DNA of 64,000 nt from Piper betle (lineage: Eukaryota; Streptophyta; Magnoliopsida; Piperales; Piperaceae), in the NCBI GenBank assembly GCA_033002965.1, contig JAURVB010007625.1, positions 41,945 to 105,944 of the forward strand. Direction: 5' to 3'. Numbering within the stretch: position 1 is the stretch's first letter; every line of letters begins with the position of its first letter. Under the pieces are notes generated by a model, which was not told the DNA's origin, did not search any database, and saw only the letters and a program-made list of their open reading frames with translations. Shown here in pieces: positions 53,201 to 64,000 of this stretch. The position numbers and the translations under genes were made by a program.

Positions 53201-56200
53201 TACTTTTGAGGAGTTCTTGATACTTCAATGCTAAGGAAAAATTGTAAAAGTTTCATATTTTTTATGTCAACCTTGGATTGTAGCCATGCCTTAGTCTCTT
53301 TTATTCTGGTATCAACACTACTAGAAATAATAATATCATCCACATACACAATTAAAATGATTCATCCAGGACAAGTTGTTTAGAAAACACAGAATAATAT
53401 GAAGAACACGTAGAGAACTGAATTCTAACAAGATAGCACTGAATTTTGTAAACCATCCCTAGGTGATTGCATGAGACCATAGATAGATTTTTTGAGTTTA
53501 CGTACCTTAGAACTCTCCCCCTTAGCAACAAACTTAGGTGGTTGTTGTATGTAAACCTCCTCTTTTGGGTCTCCATGAAGAAATGCATTTTTAACATCAA
53601 ATTCGAATCAAAATTTGTAGCCAAAGATAATAAAATTACAGGGTTGAGGTTAGCAACAAGAGAAAATATATCATGGTAATCTAGACCAGCTGTTTGAATT
53701 ATACCCTTTAGCCACCAATCTAGCCTTAAGCCTCTCCAATAAGCCATCATATCGATATTTAATAGTATAAATCTATCTACATCTGACCACTTTCTTATCT
53801 TGAAGGAGATAAGTAAGGTCCCAGGTGTAATTATTTTGCATGATAGTGATCTCCTCTTTCATAGCTTACCGCCAACCATCATCTTTTGAAGCTTCATTGT
53901 AATGTGCAGGTATTCTAAGATATGACAAAGTATGCATAGTTACATTAGATGTGTTAGGCATATTACCTGGTTCAAGAGAACTAGGGGGAGGTGGTGGTGT
54001 AGGAAGAAAATGCACATACTTGGGTTGCCAGGAATAGACCAAGGGAAAGCGTGGAAAGGTTAAAGAGGTGGACATGGTTGGAGAAGTGGACAGGGGAATC
54101 ATCAATTATGGAGATGGGAAGAAAAACCTTATGACCAGTTTGTTTGAGAGGGAGATGAATTGAAAGAAACAATCTCAAAGAAGGTAATATTCGTGGTGAC
54201 AAATAACTTTCTGAGTTGTGGGCTAAAACAACAATATCAAACTGACACCACGAATTCGGCTTGCTCGTGAACCAAACCAGAATGTCATGTGTCCCGGGTG
54301 GATCTACTCTCGATGTCAATCGCTATGCATAGATGAATGCACAGAACTCTAACATGCTATTACATAGATGACATGACAACTAATTTACATACCAAAATAA
54401 TTACGATAAAATCGATAAGAATTCCCGAACTACAATAGAGTTTTCTCTAAAAGTGCAATCAGGGGCCACCTTGTCAAATCAACATGTATAAATATATAAA
54501 ACCATCAACATCCATTACACCATATTTTTCACATAAATATTTAATTTAGCCACATCAAAATAATCTACGTTTTTGGGTCTCTACCCACATGTTCATTCTA
54601 TTCATTTCCACCTTTTGTCGTTCAGTCTGCACACTTATATATATATTTCAAATCCTGTTATCACTCTCCATTTCTATACACCAAGATCTTCGTCATATCA
54701 TCTTTATATCATGCAATTTCATCACAAGATTTCATTTTCATAATGACAAAACAAAACAACCAAAATAGCCAAAACAACCATTCGGTTGACGAGCATGCAC
54801 GCGTGTGTGTGCAAGGTAGGTTACTGCTCCTCCATCCAAGTTGGCGTATCTAGTATTTAATCCAGTAGTTTATATACTCCACGTGAACACTCCTAAAGGC
54901 ATCTACTGAGGTGCCATTGGGCTGCAGACCCAATAGCATCCCAAACTGACTGGTGTGATGCCTCTTTCGGCATTTTCTCATTTTCTTGGTCTACAAAACT
55001 ACTCCGTACTTACATATCAAACTAAAAATTAACGCCCACTTATGGTGCATTCACACATTCTATAGCACACATAAATCAATCATATATCAATCCATATGAG
55101 ATTTCCTACGCTACGTTGCATTAGATCATGAAAATTATTTAATTTATCTAATTAGTTTCTTAACATTCGTTTAAATACAATTCAATCAAGCAAATTTATA
55201 TTTTTATTACAATAAAAATATCTTACACATCAATTCATCAATCCTAGGATCTATGTTAACAATTATCACCTTTAATAAATTAAATTGAAGTTAATTATAC
55301 TTTGCGTAATTGACAATTGACGATGGCTAGGGTTTTGGCGCGCGGCTCGAGACTCAAATTCGGCACTCGGTGGTGTCTGATGTTTGATTAGGTTAGACTG
55401 GATGAATTTGGCTGAAGATCCCGCAAATTTCAGCGAATCCGATTTTCTGGCAATTTTTAGCAGTTTGCAGCTATTTTTCGACAGTTTTGGCAAGTCAATT
55501 GGGGCTATGGGCTGGCAGTGGCTCGGCAAGCTTGACCCAATGGTGGTGGCGATGAGGACGGCAATGGTGGTGATGACTGCCGGCGGTGGCAACGAGTCGG
55601 TCGGGGTTGGTCGGCTTGTCCGATCAGGCCACGGTCAGCCTCGACGGCGACGCTAGGTATGGGGAAAGGGTCGAGGTTGAAGGGGGAGGCGTCTGCGACA
55701 CAACGGCGGCGGAGTTGCCTGGACGGTGGCGGAACGGGCGGCGCTAGGGTGCGGCAATTTGGCATCGTGAAGACCGAGCGACGGTCAAAGGTGCTTAGGG
55801 TGGCACGGTGATGACACCACGACGTCGATCGGTGACAAACAGTGCGAGGTTTGACATGACGTAGAGGTTTTGGCTTAAGTAATATATGAGGGATCTGATT
55901 ATTTAACATAGAAGTATGTATCCTATTAACGAGGTAACCTGCAGTTAGAATAACTTTAGGCTAATGATGTTTAGGAACCGATTTATTAAGCATTAAACAT
56001 CTTGTAACTTCTATCAAATGCCTATGTTTATGCTCGGCAGCATCATTCTGTTGCGGAATATAGGCACAAGAGGTTTGATGCACAATGCCATAAGTAGTGA
56101 AAAAGGTCTTGAACCGAGAAGAAGTATACTCTAATGCATTATCAGACCTAAAATTTTAATGGCAGCAGATTATTGTGTTTTAATTTCATATATAAAAACT

Positions 56201-59200
56201 AGAAACTTAGAGAAAGTTTGAGATCTATCATGTAATAAATAAAGTCATGTCATATGATTGTTATCATCAATGAATAAGACAGTATTTGAATTTTTCAAAG
56301 TTAGGAACAACCAGAGGACTCCATATATCAGAGTGAATAATATCAAAAGGTTTATTAGACCTAGGAAAAGATTCTAAAGGAAAATACACACGAGTGTGCT
56401 TTGACAATTTCGTGTTGTAATGAAGAACATTAACTAAAGAAGGTACTATCAATTTGAGTTTATTTAAACTAGAATGCCCCAAGTGTTCATTCCATTTTAA
56501 AATGGTAGAGGAAGTAGATTTGATGGCAACCAAAGATCAAGGTAAGGTCATGTGTAGATAATAGAATTTTTTGTTGCATGAACCACGACCAATCTTCCTC
56601 TTCCCCCTGATAACCTGTAATATACAAGCAGTAGATGTGAATACAACTCGACATAAACTCTTAGAACACAACTTTTGGACTAATAAAAGACTCATAAGGA
56701 AGGAGGGAACCAATAAATCATCATCAAGGAGCAAGTATTGATTGATACGAATCGTTCCTTTACCAATGGCTGGAGCTTGACTTCCATCATCTAGGAATGA
56801 AGAAAAAGAGTGTAGGATGTAAATAGAGTGCATAGTCATGTGATTAGTGATAGCTAAATCAATTAAGTCTACAGTAGTAATGAATAATAAATCCCTGTAG
56901 TAGCAAATGAAGCCGAAGGAAGGGATGAGTCATTATTGTGGGCCAGCTTGAGAAGGATGTGCAAAATTCTCATGAGAGTGAAACACTTGGACCAATTGAA
57001 GTAGCAATTAAAGGTATTGCAACAACCTTGGATGCAGTTAAAGATGATTGATCTTTGGTGGTGGCCCAATCTGGCTTACCATGTTGCTTCCGGCACTTAT
57101 CCTCAAGATAACCATGACCTTGGCAGAAAACACAAAATCTATCATCTCTTTTGGAAGCAAAACAACTCTTACCTATTCTAGATGAAGTAGAGCCGCGACC
57201 TCTACCCGTCCCCTTCATTGATGAGGCTCCTTATTCATAGAAATTCAAGAAATCCTAAAGAAAGTACCACTCAAAGTGGGTGGATCTATAGTAGCTAGCA
57301 ATTGAGTCTTGGCCGAGAGGTAATGACGACCAAAAGTAGCAAGAAAGGAGATGACCATGAGGTCTTCACGTTGTTTCTTCCAAGTGGGAAGATCACCAGG
57401 GTATGGTTGGTAAAGACTTAGCTCTTCCTAGTGAGATTTAACAAAGCTATAATTCTCGGACAAAAAGTTGGGAGAAGCATAACCAAGATCAGATTTGAGC
57501 ATCCTCTTTGGCCCTCCTCAATATACTTTGTTGAGTTTTTTTCAACATAGTCGTTGGTTCTAAAATTTGTTAAAATTTCCATTAAAGTTGATTGCATGTC
57601 GACATATTGTACGTCAACCATACTTTAATGTAACATGTTCTTTTATATTAAGTTATTAATAGACTTCTCATTTGATTTAGTGGTCATGGTTTACAATGTT
57701 GGCCTATATGCCAACACTTATATGTATGCATATGTCAGTTACTAGACTTCTGTTTGTCTTCGGATTAGAGGAATATTTTGATATGAAGGTAATTGATTTG
57801 GCCATGAAGTTTAGTGGTCGTAATAGATGAGTTATTGAACAAATATAAAATAGATAAGGTTTTAGTTGAAACAATAGGTTTTTCAGCAGCAACCATCATC
57901 AAATGAAAAGAAACCACAAAGTAATGAATAAAAAGAGGGGGGGTGTTGGTGCATACGGTGGAGTGGAGAAAACACTCAACACAGACAAACAAAAAAAGAA
58001 AAACAAGCCACAGGATTTTGTTACCCTATACCATATGGAAATAGAGAACACAAGATAGGAAGAGTGGCTTCCTTCCACTTTGTATTTCACTCCTATTTAT
58101 AATACATGTTTTGAGTACTCAAGAGTCAGTATATGTAAGAGAAGTAAATCAATACAAAGAATATAAAGGGACTAGATATGTTATAAAGAACGAAGTCATA
58201 GAATGACTCACATAATTAATATCCTCAACAAAGAGCTTCTGATTTGAGATTTGTTGCCTCAAAAGAAGTCTCAAGTTATCTTTTGTTATTTAGAAAAAAA
58301 TAAGGCATTTAAGTGTCATGCGTTTGTTATTTGGATGAAGCACACTTAGGGGAAATTGGGGTGGTCTCTTTTGACCTTTACAGATAAGCAAGTTTCTCAA
58401 TGAATGTGCATTGTTACTTTGGTGTAAAAAGTAAAACGTAATTCATGGATTGGCATACGGTGGCGCGGAGAAAACACTCAACACACACAAAAAAAAAGCC
58501 ACGGGACTTTGTTACTCTATACTATGTGGAAATATACAACACAAGGTAGAGTGGCGTACTTTCCACTTCGTATTTCACTCCTATTTATAATACATGTTTT
58601 AAGTGTATAAGAACTAAATGAATACAAAGAATTTAAAGGAGAATATAAAGGGACCAGGTAAGTCATAGAATGACACACATAATTAATGTCCTCAACAAAG
58701 AGCATCTGATTTTAGATTTGTTACCTCAAAAGAAGAAAGTAATCTTTTGTTATTCATAAAAAAATAGGGCATTTAAGTGCCATGCTTTTGTTTTTTAGAC
58801 GAAGCACACTTAGGGGAAATTGGGGTGGTCTCTTTTGACCTCTACAAATAAGCAAGTTTCTCAATGAATGAGCATTGTTGTGAGTTGTGACGTTGGTGTA
58901 ACAAATAAAACGTAATTCACAGATTGTACAAGTGGTCGTAGAAGGTGAAGTTCAGTCTTTGGTATATAAGCTCAGAGCGAAACTATTGCACAAATATTCA
59001 CAAGACAGCTCCAACGAATTGTGTGTGCATGTTCAACAAATTATCATTGTTTTCATCTGGTTATCAACTATGCTGAGGCATCTAGAAGCTGCAAAAGACA
59101 TTAATTTACACGAACTAAATTATGTCCTTGTGTGGATGATTTATGGCATGTTAATAACATGACCTATTCTTGTTATCATAATTATTGAAACATGCAACTT

Positions 59201-60041
59201 TGTTGTGCCTGTCATTTATAGTTCCATTGATTATTCCATGGGAAATTTGTTGTGGAAAAATATTGATTTTAGCATCTTTAATGGCAGTGCTTATCTTTTT
59301 ATAGGTCGAAGTTCTTCCACCTGCAGTGACACCCGTGTTGAGACAACTTCTTACACTTGGTGGCGGTAAGTATTGTCAGTCTCTTTGCTCCTATTATTTC
59401 TTCCCCCATTATTCTAGATAGAAAAACAATTTAGCAAAACATATTGGCCTTTGATAGTTCCTGAGATTCGTTCTGCTTTGAGAAAAGATGGTCCAGTGAT
59501 CAGTGACTTGGGTAATATGATTGTTGATGTGAGGTATTGTCTCTTTGAAGGAAAGTTATATCTTATTGATCTTCATTACAAGAATTAGTTCTGCATTAAC
59601 TGAAGTTTCTCTTTTTAATGGCTAGCTTCCCTGGAGGAATCCAGGACCCTGCAGAGTTGGAGAAAAACATTAAGTTGATACCTGGCGTCGTAGAAAGTGG
59701 TAACCCAATTTCGCTTAGGATGAGATTACTTCTCTGTTTTTGTTTATTCAATCACGTCAAAGTTTGCTTTGAGTGTCCTGGCAGATTTCACTTATGTCTT
59801 CTTTATGAAGCATCAACATTTCTATTATCATTGCATTTAAAAAAAAGAACGTTTCTATTATTACACAGCCCGCCAAAATGGTAATCAGACTAGCATCTTA
59901 TAATAAAAATGTTCCGTGATAGGAATTGTCACGGGTATTGCAACCACTGTCCTTGTGGGTATTCAAGATGGAGATGATATAACCGTCGTTCATTTGGCAG
60001 AGTTTGTGAAAATAGTTAGTCCTGCAGATGCATCTACCTAA
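50265..60041 (+). CDS. Ribose-5-phosphate isomerase (RpiA family), probably chloroplastic
   Basis: Ten exons: 50265-50415, 50862-51015, 51120-51191, 51303-51383, 51460-51489, 51896-51982, 59305-59365, 59458-59533, 59626-59699 and 59923-60041. The corrected protein has 301 residues. The first 50 residues are Ser/Arg/Lys-rich, like a plastid transit peptide. The RpiA fold shows [51 protein letters not shown] (usual DGADE site), [11 protein letters not shown] and [17 protein letters not shown]. RpiA interconverts ribose-5-phosphate and ribulose-5-phosphate in the pentose phosphate and Calvin cycles. Details differ from the common plant RPI3 type, so it may be the RPI4-like branch. One T is missing at 50902-50904 ([11 protein letters not shown]); the exon phases require it. 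Exon 5 is only 30 nt. Intron 6 is 7.3 kb and holds an antisense copia element. Confidence 0.88.
52180..52401 (-). repeat. Truncated 3' LTR of the copia element
   Basis: It matches the LTR at 57944-58230 through ATTTCACTCCTATTTATAATA, TGAGTACTCAAGAGT and the edge TCCTCAACA. The outer end, with the TGTTGGTGCATACGG sequence, is missing or diverged. Confidence 0.8.
54242..55822. mobile_element. Possible nested insertion in the copia element
   Basis: GACACCACGA occurs at 54242-54251 and 55813-55822. Copia integrase-type sequence lies to the right and [15 protein letters not shown] sequence to the left, with about 1.57 kb of unrelated DNA between. Its right part (55320-55820) is GC-rich. A 10-bp target duplication would fit a Mutator-like element, but I could not confirm terminal repeats or a transposase. 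Confidence 0.4.
57944..58230 (-). repeat. 5' LTR of the copia element
   Basis: On the minus strand it starts TGTTGAGGATATTAATTATG and ends GCACCAACA, so it has TG..CA ends and is 287 bp long. Confidence 0.88.
58231..58927. repeat. Duplicated LTR plus flank (flank A, second LTR copy, flank B)
   Basis: Flank A (58231-58453) and flank B (58698-58927) are near-identical, sharing for example AGCACACTTAGGGGAAATTG. A second LTR copy (about 58454-58697) lies between them and lacks its first bases. The order is therefore LTR, flank, LTR, flank. This looks like a tandem duplication that included one LTR and the neighbouring intron sequence. Confidence 0.88.
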
Positions 60042-60370
60042 GTTCCCATTTGTGTCAGAAACAACACCATAATATAGAGGTATGTGTACACAATCAACTT
60101 TGCGAATGTTTGCTGTAAAGTGTTACACGAGCAGTCCAGGTTTATTTGGCTGGCGTAGGTCTTTGCTATTTACAATTTGTATTGGAACATTTGTATTATC
60201 AGACTGTTGCTTCCTCTTTTCTTGCACCTACTGTAAACTGGAGTATTGTTGAGCCAAAACCTTATAGCAATCTACGTTATAGATGTGGACATGAGTTTGA
60301 TATTTCAGATTGAGAATTGAGTTATCTTTCATATTAAAGTTTGAAGGCACAACCAACCAAAAGTACAATT

Positions 60371-61090
60371 TTATCATATCCGGACAAAGAATATGGTGAG
60401 TTCAGGTTCACTATTGCCATTAGGATTCATCATGTAGAAGGTTTCAGAGTCGTTGGACCCGATCACCCTCCCAAAATGGGCTCTCATGTAGGCCATCTCC
60501 CTGTCCGGCGAATCATCGGTATGGCCCGGAACCACTCCGGCGCCCATGGAGAGAGCATGGAGCAGCTGCATCACGTTTACGTGCATGCCTCTTGGCGGCA
60601 TAGCCGGTCTTTCTTCCATTGCAGTACATAGTCCACAGTGAGTCCTCCATGAGTCGGACCTTGTTGGAACCAGGCTGCTTCTCGCTCTCCAGAGCAGTCC
60701 TTACGAGACCAGACCCATGTCGTGGAGTAGCTTGTTAGTGGGTACGTGCAGCTCTAATAGGAGAGGTAGGCATCGTGGGTTGTCTTGGATGGCCAAATTG
60801 ATACGAGCCGTGCGGTGGCCAAAGAGGGTACCTGTCGTGCGGATGCCACCCTGGACATGGCCGTCAAGCTGGCAGCCAGTGGAGAGCTGAAGACGGGGAA
60901 GGATTGGAAGATGGAATTGAAAGCCCGCAGGTCCTGTTGAGCTTCTTCTTGTTGGAGGGCTGCTGAAGCAGGTTGGTAGGGGAGAGTTGCGCCTCTGATG
61001 AGTTGGTAATTGGTGATGAAGATGGTGACGGTGATGCTCCTCCTCCTCTCCCTCCGCCCCCTACTCCTTTTGGTGGTGGAGGTGGGTGAT
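60371..61090 (-). pseudogene. MIZ1 / DUF617 family gene, frame-broken and 5'-truncated
   Basis: Minus-strand similarity to MIZ1 runs in order but changes frame several times. The order is a Pro/Gly/Ser-rich N-terminal part (PPPPPKGVGGGGRGGG), FNSIFQSFPVFSSP, RTTGTLFGHRTARINLAIQD, LPLLLELHVPTNKLLHDMG, LVRTALESEKQ, LWTMYCNGRKTGYAAKR, VMQLLHALSMGAGVVPG, MAYMRAHFGRVIGSNDSETF and PELTIFFVRI then TGA at 60371. The motifs TGTLFG, WTMYCNGRK, GAGV and LTIFF are DUF617 hallmarks. MIZ1 itself is an ER-associated protein needed for root hydrotropism. At least three frame changes lie in 720 bases: one near the FSSP/TGTLFG link, one before LVRTAL and one before VMQLLHAL. No ATG starts the N-terminal part, which ends where a retrotransposon LTR seems to begin. 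Confidence 0.8.
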
Positions 61091-61397
61091 ACAAATAAAG
61101 TAGTGGAGTTAATTAGGATTAGGTGGGAAAGGGGTAAAATAGTAACTTCGGGGTAAGGTTTGAAATATAAAACAGGGGAGGATGAGGAGACAGAGTATTT
61201 TTGTAACTGAATTCCAAACTGGATATCCAATTCAATTCCCGTTTTCCATCTGATCACCTTTTCATCTCATCATCTCCATCACTCCATCATTCATCATCTA
61301 TTACTCCGATCACCTATGGCACCAGTAAAGAGATTCCAGCAAGGAGATAAGGAGAAGGAAATCGTCATTGCTGTTCCTGAAGGAGAAGGATCTACCA
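61087..61397 (+). repeat. Putative 5' LTR of the gypsy element
   Basis: The primer-binding site at 61401 fixes the LTR end at about CTACCA (61397). A plausible start is TGATACAAAT at 61087, giving 311 bp with TG..CA ends and an AT-rich TATA-like GAAATATAAAAC at about 61160. The left border is inferred, as the other LTR lies outside the window. Confidence 0.5.
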
Positions 61398-64000
61398 AAA
61401 TGGTATCAGAGCGGATCGAGGGAGCATCAACAGCGGCATCATCGACTTCAATGTCTGAGGAGTTGATTGAGATTCGAAAGGAGCAAGCACAACATCGGAA
61501 GGTACAATCTCAATTGCTATCTGCAATTTCTGAACTGTCATCTAGATTTGATGAATTTTTCAAAATCAAAAGTAGCGATCAGAATAGAGGTGTGGTGAAT
61601 CCTATTGCTAGTATTGCTAGTGTGGAAGGAAGGATTGGAAATGAATGCAACGTGAATGAAGAAATGCCTCATCCACGTCGGTATGAAACTCCTGCTGATT
61701 TTCGGAGGGGTGGGAGGAATTCACAGCATGTTATCGATCGTATGGAAGCTGAATCATCCAGTGGTGGATCAAGAGTAATTCCAAGGAATCATCAAGATGA
61801 TGATTACTTAAGAATTGCAAAAATGACTTTTCCAAAGTATAATGGAACTACAGATCCAGTGACATGGTTTAGTAGATGTGAAAAATTTTTCAAATTGCAT
61901 AAAGTGAAACCTCAGTTTCAGGTTGGATTGGCTAGTTATCACCTGGAAGAGGATGCTTTAATATGGTTCGATATGATTGAAGAACTCCAGGAAGTAATGT
62001 CATGGATGGACTTAAAGGATGCTATGAATATGCAGTTTGGACCTACAGATTATGAAGACTTTTATGGTGATCTAACAAGACTTAAACAAGATGGAACAGT
62101 CAAAGATTATATCACAAAATTCAACAGGCTTCTTCCACGAGCTGGTAACATGTCTGAAAGACAAAAGATCAGTAGCTTCACCTGTGGTCTGAAGCTGCAA
62201 TTGAGAGTGGAAGTGAAGTCACAAAGGCCAGCTTCACTCTTGGAGGCGCAAGGGCTGGCAAAGCATTTTGAACCTAAGGCCTTAATGGACAACAGGATGC
62301 AATATAATTGGAGAAACAAATCATGGTTAGGGGATTCCCAAAGTGTTAGACCTAAACAGGAAAATGCAGCTGAGATTACTACAAAAGTTAGTGCACCAAG
62401 TGGCAAGGAAATAGGAGCTGTAAAAAAATTGACTGTCAAGCAGTTACAAGAAAGGAAGGAGTTAGGGTTGTGTTTCAAGTGTGATGAAAAATATACTCCG
62501 GGACATAGATGTAAGCAGCTTTTCTGGATCGAGAGTATATGGGAGGAGGAGGATTCAGCAGGAAGTGAAGACGATATTTTGCAAGAAGATGATGTCAACA
62601 GTAAGGATGATTTACCAGCTATTTCATTAAATGCTCTTACAGGAACGTCAACATTGAACACGATGAGGATGTTTGGCAGAATTGATGGCCAGCAGGTGTC
62701 GGTCCTGATTGATTCGGGAAGTTCACATAATTTTATCAATGAAAAGATTGTGCACAAGTTGGGTGTCAAGGTGCAGTCTAGCCCAACATTGAAGGTGCAA
62801 GTGGCAAATGGGCAGCAAATGATGTGTGCAGGGAAGTGTGCTAATATAACTCTTGAGCTACCTGGGCATATTATCCATTCTGAATTTTTTGCACTGCAAT
62901 TAGAGGAATTTGATGTTGTCCTAGGTGTTCAATGGCTGAAGACATTGGGATCTATTATCTGGAACTTTGAGTCTTTAACCATGTCTTTTATTAAAGATGG
63001 AGTTTCAACATCATTGCAAGGGCTAGAAACTCCACCGTCTCAATTGTGCAGCAAGAAGCAAATGTCCACTATAATAAAGAAGAAAAAGCATGGGCTTCTT
63101 ATGCATTTGCAACTGGTGGAGAACTCAGGACAATGTTTTCAGCTTCAAAATTTTTTACAGGACGTAGAGCAGCAACAATTGCAAGTGTTATTGGATAGAT
63201 TTGATAAGGTGTTTCAAACACCTACAACACTTCCTCCCAAGAGAACTCATGATCATAGAATTCCTTTGAAAGAAGGAGTGGTACCAGTGGCTATTAAACC
63301 ATATCGTTATCCTTACTTTCAAAAGAATGAAATTGAAAAGCAAGTTAGGGAGCTGCTGGAAGCAAACATTATTCAGAGCACTACTAGTCCATATTCATCT
63401 CCTGTTTTATTAGTTAAGAAAAAAGATGGGAGTTGGAGGATGTGTATTGATTATAGAGCATTGAACAAGGTGACAATCAAGGACAAGTTTCCAATACCTA
63501 ATATTGATGAACTCTTGGATGAATTACATGGTGCATCTTATTTTTCAAAGCTAGACTTGAGATCAGGCTATCATCAAATTTGTATGCATGAGGAGGATAT
63601 ATACAAAACAGCTTTTCAAACACATCAAGGTCATTATGAGTTTAGAGTGATGCCATTTGGATTAACCAATGCTCCTTCCACATTTCAAGCTTTGATGAAC
63701 TCCATTTTTGCCAAGTATCTTCGACACTTTATCTTAGTTTTCTTTGATGATATATTAGTATACAGTAAAACATGGATTGATCATTTGCACCATTTAGAGA
63801 CTACTTTGCATGTTTTACACGAGCAACAGTTATTTGCTAGGAAGGAAAAATGTAATTTTGGCATGAGGGAGGTGAAGTATTTAGGTCATATCATTTCAAC
63901 AAAGGGAGTGGACATGGATTTGGATAAGATATCTGCGGTGGTTAATTGGCCAATACCGACATCCATCAAACAGATTCGAAGTTTTTTGGGATTGGCAGGT
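61316..64000 (+). mobile_element. Ty3-gypsy retrotransposon, open gag-pol frame, cut by the window end
   Basis: One frame stays open from the ATG at 61316 to the window end (895 codons). It encodes gag (FPKYNGTTDPVTWFSRCEKF near 61835), a zinc knuckle CFKCDEKYTPGHRC near 62480, aspartic protease (VLIDSGSSHNFIN near 62705) and reverse transcriptase (SSPVLLVKKKDGSWRMCIDY near 63397, FFDDILVYS near 63745). The frame continues into the region before RNase H. A primer-binding site TGGTATCAGAGC, matching initiator tRNA-Met, lies at 61401-61412 inside this frame, so the true gag start is more likely the ATG at 61451 (MSEELIEIRKEQ) and the upstream codons belong to the LTR. The absence of stops suggests a young insertion. 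Confidence 0.93.
61401..61412 (+). other. Primer-binding site for initiator tRNA-Met
   Basis: TGGTATCAGAGC is the standard plant retrotransposon primer site and lies three bases after the putative LTR end. Confidence 0.85.

Larger units (their letters stand above)
52180..58230 (-). mobile_element. Decayed Ty1-copia retrotransposon, antisense in the isomerase intron
   Basis: Read on the minus strand, the order is 5' LTR (58230-57944), gag remains (about 57930-57000) with a zinc knuckle [15 protein letters not shown] near 57120, the GAG-pre-integrase motif [14 protein letters not shown] (about 56490), integrase remains to about 55870, reverse transcriptase ([17 protein letters not shown] at about 53680, then YVDDI near 53340) and the C-terminal [22 protein letters not shown] (52590-52480). 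A polypurine tract (52402-52414) abuts the 3' LTR. Stops and frameshifts break every domain, so it is inactive. The copia gene order is clear. The segment at 54242-55822 has no copia similarity and may be a nested insertion. Confidence 0.9.

Noticed and set aside
60341..60631. Plus-strand open frame of 96 codons
   Set aside because: It is the antisense shadow of the MIZ1-like C-terminal part, which carries the recognisable motifs.

Overview
The window is nuclear DNA of a flowering plant. The genes carry many introns with GT..AG borders. The families are plant-typical: MYB-CC, TGA-bZIP and HsfB4 transcription factors, CDPK, MIZ1/DUF617, a chloroplast-type ribose-5-phosphate isomerase and a mitochondrial acyl carrier protein. 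Intergenic DNA is AT-rich and holds Ty1-copia and Ty3-gypsy retrotransposons. I cannot name the species.

Layout, left to right. 765-1157 (+): last two exons of an unidentified membrane protein. 2629-4265 (-): MYB-CC (PHR1/PHL-like) factor. 5.3-9.7 kb: gene-poor, with a GC-rich hairpin segment and a truncated tRNA-Ala-like sequence. 9.75-11.32 kb: a large fold-back (palindromic) element bordered by (TA)n. 11.77-14.66 kb (+): calcium-dependent protein kinase pseudogene carrying an LTR-like insertion. 18324-22814 (+): TGA clade-II bZIP gene. 23645-26679 (-): PRMT3, divergent from a CYP22-type cyclophilin at 27573-29320 (+). 30216-31704 (-): mitochondrial acyl carrier protein. 33901-37647 (-): GH31 glycosidase. 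39440-41604 (+): broken NDUFA6-like (complex I) gene. 46399-47719 (+): HsfB4. 50265-60041 (+): ribose-5-phosphate isomerase whose 7.3-kb sixth intron holds a decayed antisense copia element. 60371-61090 (-): frame-broken MIZ1/DUF617 gene. 61.1-64.0 kb (+): 5' part of a Ty3-gypsy element with an open gag-pol frame running off the window.

The genes are mostly unrelated single loci, not a cluster or operon. I found no CRISPR, prophage or bacterial-type system, and no convincing new enzymatic system. The most unusual structures are the fold-back element, the duplicated LTR-plus-flank arrangement in the isomerase intron, and the gypsy insertion abutting the MIZ1-like gene. Several otherwise intact housekeeping genes each lack one base, mostly in homopolymer runs. 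That pattern suggests consensus errors in a draft long-read assembly. Two loci (CDPK and NDUFA6-like) also carry base substitutions that make true pseudogenes likely. Exon borders were read by eye from splice signals, phase and protein similarity; corrected lengths assume one inserted base at each stated site.
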